The notes beneath the pieces are model-generated. The model did not search any database and was not told the DNA's origin. It saw only the letters and a program-made list of their open reading frames with translations. Position numbers and translations under genes: made by a program. DNA of 7,810 nt from Alphaproteobacteria bacterium (GTDB taxonomy: Bacteria > Pseudomonadota > Alphaproteobacteria > ATCC43930 > CGMCC-115725), in assembly GCA_005888425.1 (NCBI GenBank), contig VAZF01000463.1:1-7810 (forward strand). The letters run 5' to 3'. Positions 5,546 to 7,810 of the stretch are shown here, in pieces. The stretch's first letter is position 1. Each line of letters begins with the position of its first letter.

Positions 5546-5596
5546 GGCGACGGCGAGGCTCTTTCCTTTTCCGCAGGCGACGGCGAGGCTTTTTTG
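5545..5596 (+). terminator. Tandem pair of degenerate terminator-like elements
   Basis: aggcgacggcgaggct occurs at 5545-5560 and 5575-5590, a 30-base period, each followed by a T-rich run (5561-5570; 5590-5595). The element shares GGCGACGGCG with the two strong terminators upstream. Its 5' stem half is reduced to CCGC, giving only about four pairs with a bulged A. Termination activity is therefore uncertain, though the second copy with its six-T run is the better candidate. Confidence 0.45.
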
Positions 5597-5685
5597 CTAG
5601 CTCTAGTGCATAGCCCAGATGCTAGCCCGCCTCGAATTTCGGCTGATTAACCGACCGCCATGGTCCCGTAACCTATCGAATAGAC

Positions 5686-5762
5686 TGGCGACCCCGGCCG
5701 GACTTGAACCGGCGACATCTCGCTTAGAAGGCGAGTGCTCTATCCAGCTGAGCTACGGGGTC
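5686..5762 (-). tRNA. tRNA-Arg (anticodon UCU)
   Basis: Minus-strand 77-nt cloverleaf with encoded CCA (5686-5688). The acceptor stem GACCCCG (5762-5756) pairs with CGGGGTC (5696-5690), and the discriminator is G. The D arm has GTAGCTCAGCTGGATAGAGC. The anticodon stem CTCGC/GCGAG encloses the loop CTTCTAA, giving anticodon TCT. The T arm GCCGG-TTCAAGT-CCGGC is intact. It reads AGA codons. It lies 99 bases downstream of the NDUFS4-like gene on the same strand. Confidence 0.97.
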
Positions 5763-5795
5763 GCGAGCTGCGCGGGTCGCGGGCATCCGCGCCGC

Positions 5796-5824
5796 CTTAT
5801 CGCACCGGCGAGCCGCTGCGGCAA
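5796..5824 (-). promoter_or_regulatory. Possible promoter of tRNA-Arg
   Basis: Minus-strand TTGCCG (5824-5819), 17 bases, then GATAAG (5801-5796) is a moderate sigma-70-like match. It lies about 33 bases before the tRNA-Arg 5' end. If real, the tRNA need not depend on read-through from the upstream gene. Confidence 0.35.
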
Positions 5825-5861
5825 TTGCTTCGGACGGCTTGGCGGCCCTGCGGCGAGGCCA

Positions 5862-6161
5862 TCAGGTGCGCACGCGGTCGTAGCGGAAATTATCGGCGTA
5901 GCTTTTCACTTTCGGGGTGCGCTGATGCGGCTCGATGATCGTGTACTGCATTCTGTGCTTGTCGGCGAAGGCGACCGCCTCCTCGATCGTCTCGAACCGC
6001 AACTGCACCTCGTTTAATGTGTCCGCCGCGCTCGACCAGCCCATCAACGGGTCCGGGTCACGCCGGCTCGCCGGCTCGTATTCCAGAAGCCATTTCTTGC
6101 TCTGCCGCCGTCCCGATTGCATCGCGGTTTTGGACGGGCGGTAGATGCGTGCAAGCGCCAT
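5862..6161 (-). CDS. NDUFS4-like accessory subunit of NADH:ubiquinone oxidoreductase (complex I)
   Basis: This 99-residue protein matches the 'ETC complex I subunit conserved region' family (PF04800), the bacterial counterpart of the 18-kDa mitochondrial subunit NDUFS4. In complex I NDUFS4 binds the peripheral arm near the NADH-oxidising module and stabilises it. Family features in order are MALARIYRPSKTAMQSG (1-17), KKWLLEYEP (22-30), the signature MGWSSAADT (40-48), LRFETIEEAVAFADKH (54-69) and QYTIIEP (72-78). ATG 6161 has GAGGAAG 9 bases upstream; longer versions would run into the tRNA-Pro gene and are excluded. The length is normal for the bacterial form, with no targeting sequence. It is found in alphaproteobacteria, usually away from the main nuo operon, as here. 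It lies 55 bases downstream of tRNA-Pro and may be co-transcribed with it. Confidence 0.92.
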   Translation of the reverse strand: MALARIYRPSKTAMQSGRRQSKKWLLEYEPASRRDPDPLMGWSSAADTLNEVQLRFETIEEAVAFADKHRMQYTIIEPHQRTPKVKSYADNFRYDRVRT

Positions 6162-6214
6162 TGAGCCGGTCTTCCTCGATGCTGCGGTTGGGGCCGCTTT
6201 ACAGCGGCGCCCGC

Positions 6215-6293
<79 letters not shown>

Positions 6294-6309
6294 GGCCAGC
6301 GGCGCCGCG

Positions 6310-6338
6310 GTTCTAGCCGATCGGGACCCGCCCGACAA
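6310..6338 (-). promoter_or_regulatory. Promoter of tRNA-Pro
   Basis: Minus-strand TTGTCG (6338-6333), exactly 17 bases, then TAGAAC (6315-6310), 16 bases before the tRNA 5' end. The -35 block is part of a direct repeat: cccgacaa on the plus strand occurs at 6331-6338 and 6345-6352, so a second TTGTCGGG lies 14 bases farther upstream. Confidence 0.55.
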
Positions 6339-6382
6339 TGCAGGCCCGACAACCAGGACGGATGATGCGGCCGGCTAGCTTG

Positions 6383-6820
6383 CTAGATTGGTCTCGGGGC
6401 GGGGGAATCCAGTTCGAGCCGGCTGCGCCGCACGAGGTCGGCGCCGGGCAGGCTCTCGCGCTGCAACAACTCGAAGACGCAGCCCAGTAATTCGCGGCGA
6501 TGGAACGGTGCTGCGATGAATTCGTCACAATCCCGCCCCGCCCATCTCGGGCCGCGCGCGAATTCGCCGGTGAACAGCGCTTTGAGCCAAGGCTGGCGCG
6601 CCCGCAGCCGGCGCACGGTCGTGACCCCGTCAAGCGTGCCGGGAAGCTCGACGGCGGCGATGACGAGAGCGAATTGCTCGCTGCCGGCGGCCCGCAGCGC
6701 GGCGAAGCCTTCCGTCGCGATCGTGACCGCGAAGCCTTCTTCGCGCAGGATACGCTCGATCGCTTGGCCGCGGCCTAGATCGTCGTCGACGATAAGAACG
6801 TTCTGCCCAACCGGATACAT
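6383..6820 (-). CDS. Degenerate receiver-domain (pseudo-response-regulator) protein
   Basis: This 145-residue stand-alone receiver-fold protein has no output domain. VLIVDDDLGRGQAIERIL (8-25) gives strand 1 and the acidic metal-binding residues D12-D14. AVTIATEGFAAL (31-42) is strand 2 and helix 2. LVIAAVELPGTLDGVTTVRRLR (split 52-62 and 63-73) is the strand 3 region, where the phospho-acceptor Asp should stand four residues before P60 but A56 is found. LKALFTG (79-85) keeps the conserved Thr (T84). FIAAPFHRRELL (101-112) has A104 in place of the conserved Lys of the KPF motif. Without Asp and Lys, normal phosphotransfer signalling is unlikely, so it probably acts by protein binding or is decaying. 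ATG 6820 has GGAG 8 bases upstream. The tail (122-145) is Arg/Pro-rich. No histidine kinase is nearby. Confidence 0.85.
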   Translation of the reverse strand: MYPVGQNVLIVDDDLGRGQAIERILREEGFAVTIATEGFAALRAAGSEQFALVIAAVELPGTLDGVTTVRRLRARQPWLKALFTGEFARGPRWAGRDCDEFIAAPFHRRELLGCVFELLQRESLPGADLVRRSRLELDSPAPRPI

Positions 6821-7020
6821 CGCATCATCTCCGGCCAGTTGCCGGCTCTCGGGGAGAATTACCGACAAGGTGATCAATCGAAAGGCGATGCGCCAGCCTT
6901 TTCGGAAAGAATTTGGCGAGATTATGCAGTTTAACCAAAGCTTGATTATAGATATTGGGTTAGGTGAATATTTAGTAGCCGAAACGAGCGCTTTGCTTGT
7001 CTCGCGTCGCGCCAGAAACG
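6821..7020. other. AT-rich intergenic region upstream of the pseudo-receiver
   Basis: This 200-base gap between two minus-strand genes is markedly AT-rich at about 6900-6980, unlike the rest of the window. A perfect TATAAT lies on the minus strand (6950-6945), roughly 125 bases before the pseudo-receiver start, but no TTGACA-like -35 is found 16-18 bases upstream. A weak 6-bp inverted repeat (6980-7004, minus cgagac/gtttcg) near the end of the upstream gene lacks a T run. The pseudo-receiver therefore probably has its own promoter here. Confidence 0.4.
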
Positions 7021-7653
7021 CTACGCTGCCAGGCCGAGAACGAGGCGGCAAACCGAATCGAGCGCGGCATCAGCCGAGCCCATCGGCCGCGCGCCGTCGA
7101 GGGTTGGCGTATCGAGGAGGGTCAGCACCGGCCGGCCGAACTGCAGTCCGAGCGCGATCTCCGACAGCGTGCCGTAGCTGGCGCCGATCGCGATGAGCGC
7201 CAATGCGGCGCGTGCAATAAGGGCGTTGCGCGCTTCGCCGATGCCGGTCGCAATCGGGATCGTGACAAACCGGTTGGCGGCCTGCCATTCGCCCTCGGGT
7301 AACAATCCGACCGAGATCCCGCCCGCCGATGCGGCGCCCTCGCAGGCCGCTTCCATAACGCCTCCCTTGCCGCCGCACAGCAGCACAAGGCCGAACCGGC
7401 CGAGCCCGGCGCCGACCGCAAAGGCAGCCTCCCGCTGGGCCGCATTGGCATCGCGCGGCCCGATGACCGCGACGGGCACGCGGCAGGGGCTGCCGCTCTC
7501 GCTCTGCAGCCAGCGTACGGCGTCGCGCAGCCCGATCGGCTCGCCGGCAATTCTCTTGGCCGCTGAGGTCCAGCGGCGAGCCTGCGGGTCGAAAGCCTCC
7601 CCGCCCTGAAACAGCAGCCGGCGGGCCTGGTCGATGGATAAATCGTTCGGCAT
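7021..7653 (-). CDS. TIGR00725/LOG-like Rossmann-fold nucleotide-binding protein
   Basis: This is a 210-residue protein. From about residue 59 it has the TIGR00725-type Rossmann domain of the SLOG/LOG superfamily: VPVAVIGPRDAN (59-70), LLCGGKGGVMEAACEGA (91-107, the nucleotide-binding GG-x-GG loop), ATGIGEARNALIARAA (135-150), and IGASYGTLSEIALGLQFG (156-173), equivalent to the PGGxGTxxE loop of lysine-decarboxylase-like LOG proteins. Here the loop is GASYGTLSE, so the usual second Gly is altered while the Gly-Thr and Glu are kept. Residues 1-58 are an additional segment that I do not recognise. Some LOG proteins cleave cytokinin nucleotides, but TIGR00725 proteins have no settled role and none is claimed. 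ATG 7653 lies 5 bases after the oxidoreductase stop. Its own ribosome site is weak, suggesting translational coupling. Confidence 0.82.
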   Translation of the reverse strand: MPNDLSIDQARRLLFQGGEAFDPQARRWTSAAKRIAGEPIGLRDAVRWLQSESGSPCRVPVAVIGPRDANAAQREAAFAVGAGLGRFGLVLLCGGKGGVMEAACEGAASAGGISVGLLPEGEWQAANRFVTIPIATGIGEARNALIARAALALIAIGASYGTLSEIALGLQFGRPVLTLLDTPTLDGARPMGSADAALDSVCRLVLGLAA

Positions 7654-7658
7654 GCGGC

Positions 7659-7810
7659 TCAGATGATGTTGTCTTCGCGCAGGGGCTGGCCCTTTGCGAT
7701 GCGTTCGTAACCGAGCGGCGAAAGATCGAGGCTCACATAGCGGCCGGCGGTGAGCCATTCGGCAATACCGCGCCCGACCGCCGGCGCGTGCTGCAGCCCG
7801 TGGCCGCTGA
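7659..7810 (-). CDS. FAD-dependent oxidoreductase, DAO/FOXRED1-like, C-terminal end only
   Basis: The last 49 residues of a protein entering from the right edge are visible: SGHGLQHAPAVGRGIAEWL, then TAGRYVSLDLSPLGYERIAK and GQPLREDNII, with the stop at 7661-7659. SGHG-x-x-x-AP-x-x-GR is the C-terminal FAD-contacting motif of the D-amino-acid oxidase/glycine oxidase family (PF01266). The tail LDLSPLGYERI...EDNII is like FOXRED1, the mitochondrial complex I assembly factor, whose C-terminus as I remember it also ends in ENNII after an IDLSP segment. The substrate cannot be told from this fragment. It is 5 bases upstream of the TIGR00725-like gene and almost certainly in the same operon. Confidence 0.85.
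   Translation of the reverse strand, partial: SGHGLQHAPAVGRGIAEWLTAGRYVSLDLSPLGYERIAKGQPLREDNII

Noticed and set aside
6370..6382. ctagc/gctag inverted repeat as terminator of the pseudo-receiver gene
   Set aside because: A 5-bp stem with a 2-base loop and no T run on the minus strand is too weak.
6925..6975. Plus-strand promoter or CtrA-type site in the AT-rich stretch
   Set aside because: TTAACC occurs once, without a second TTAA at 7 bases, and no plus-strand gene follows.
7021..7653. Annotation as a cytokinin-activating phosphoribohydrolase
   Set aside because: The usual PGGxGTxxE loop is altered to GASYGTLSE and the overall pattern fits the uncharacterised TIGR00725 group better, so no enzyme activity is assigned.

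Overview
The window is about 7.8 kb of GC-rich chromosomal DNA. It looks alphaproteobacterial, most likely order Hyphomicrobiales (Rhizobiales), in the neighbourhood of Bradyrhizobium, Rhodopseudomonas and relatives. The evidence is an NDUFS4-type accessory complex I subunit, a bactofilin with a proline-rich N-terminus, two sites matching the alphaproteobacterial general-stress (EcfG) promoter GGAAC-N16-CGTT, and a dispersed palindromic element of a kind I recall from these genomes. I see no phage, insertion-sequence or CRISPR signature.

Layout. (1) 1-925, minus strand: two adjacent genes whose proteins carry the short 'DExWYLxxYPDV...EGRxPY' repeat. The second runs off the left edge. (2) 1203-3522, plus strand: a possible catabolic/redox cluster. 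It holds an FMN nitroreductase-family protein, a carboxymuconolactone decarboxylase/AhpD-like gene broken by an internal deletion plus frameshift, an inverted-repeat element, and a luciferase-like flavin-dependent monooxygenase. (3) 3626-4162, minus strand: a bactofilin, convergent with the monooxygenase. (4) 4439-5600, plus strand: small exported or membrane proteins. These are a glycine-zipper protein with duplicated C-x10-C motifs, a Ser/Thr-rich secreted protein behind an EcfG-like promoter, and a second EcfG-like promoter followed by a structured leader and a frameshifted tiny membrane-protein reading frame. Each ends in a related terminator-like element containing GGCGACGGCG. (5) 5686-6293, minus strand: tRNA-Arg(UCU) and tRNA-Pro(UGG) flanking the NDUFS4-like gene. 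(6) 6383-7810, minus strand: a degenerate receiver-domain protein lacking the phospho-acceptor Asp and the conserved Lys, a TIGR00725/LOG-like Rossmann protein, and the C-terminal end of a DAO/FOXRED1-like FAD oxidoreductase that runs off the right edge.

How the parts relate. The nitroreductase, CMD remnant and monooxygenase probably formed one co-oriented redox unit, now partly decayed. The two EcfG-like promoters suggest that at least part of the small-protein block belongs to the general stress regulon. The FOXRED1-like oxidoreductase and the NDUFS4-like subunit resemble mitochondrial proteins of complex I assembly and structure, but their closeness here may be coincidence. No large novel system is evident. 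The items most worth a second look are the pseudo-receiver, the EcfG/leader/small-membrane-protein unit, and the deletion pseudogene.
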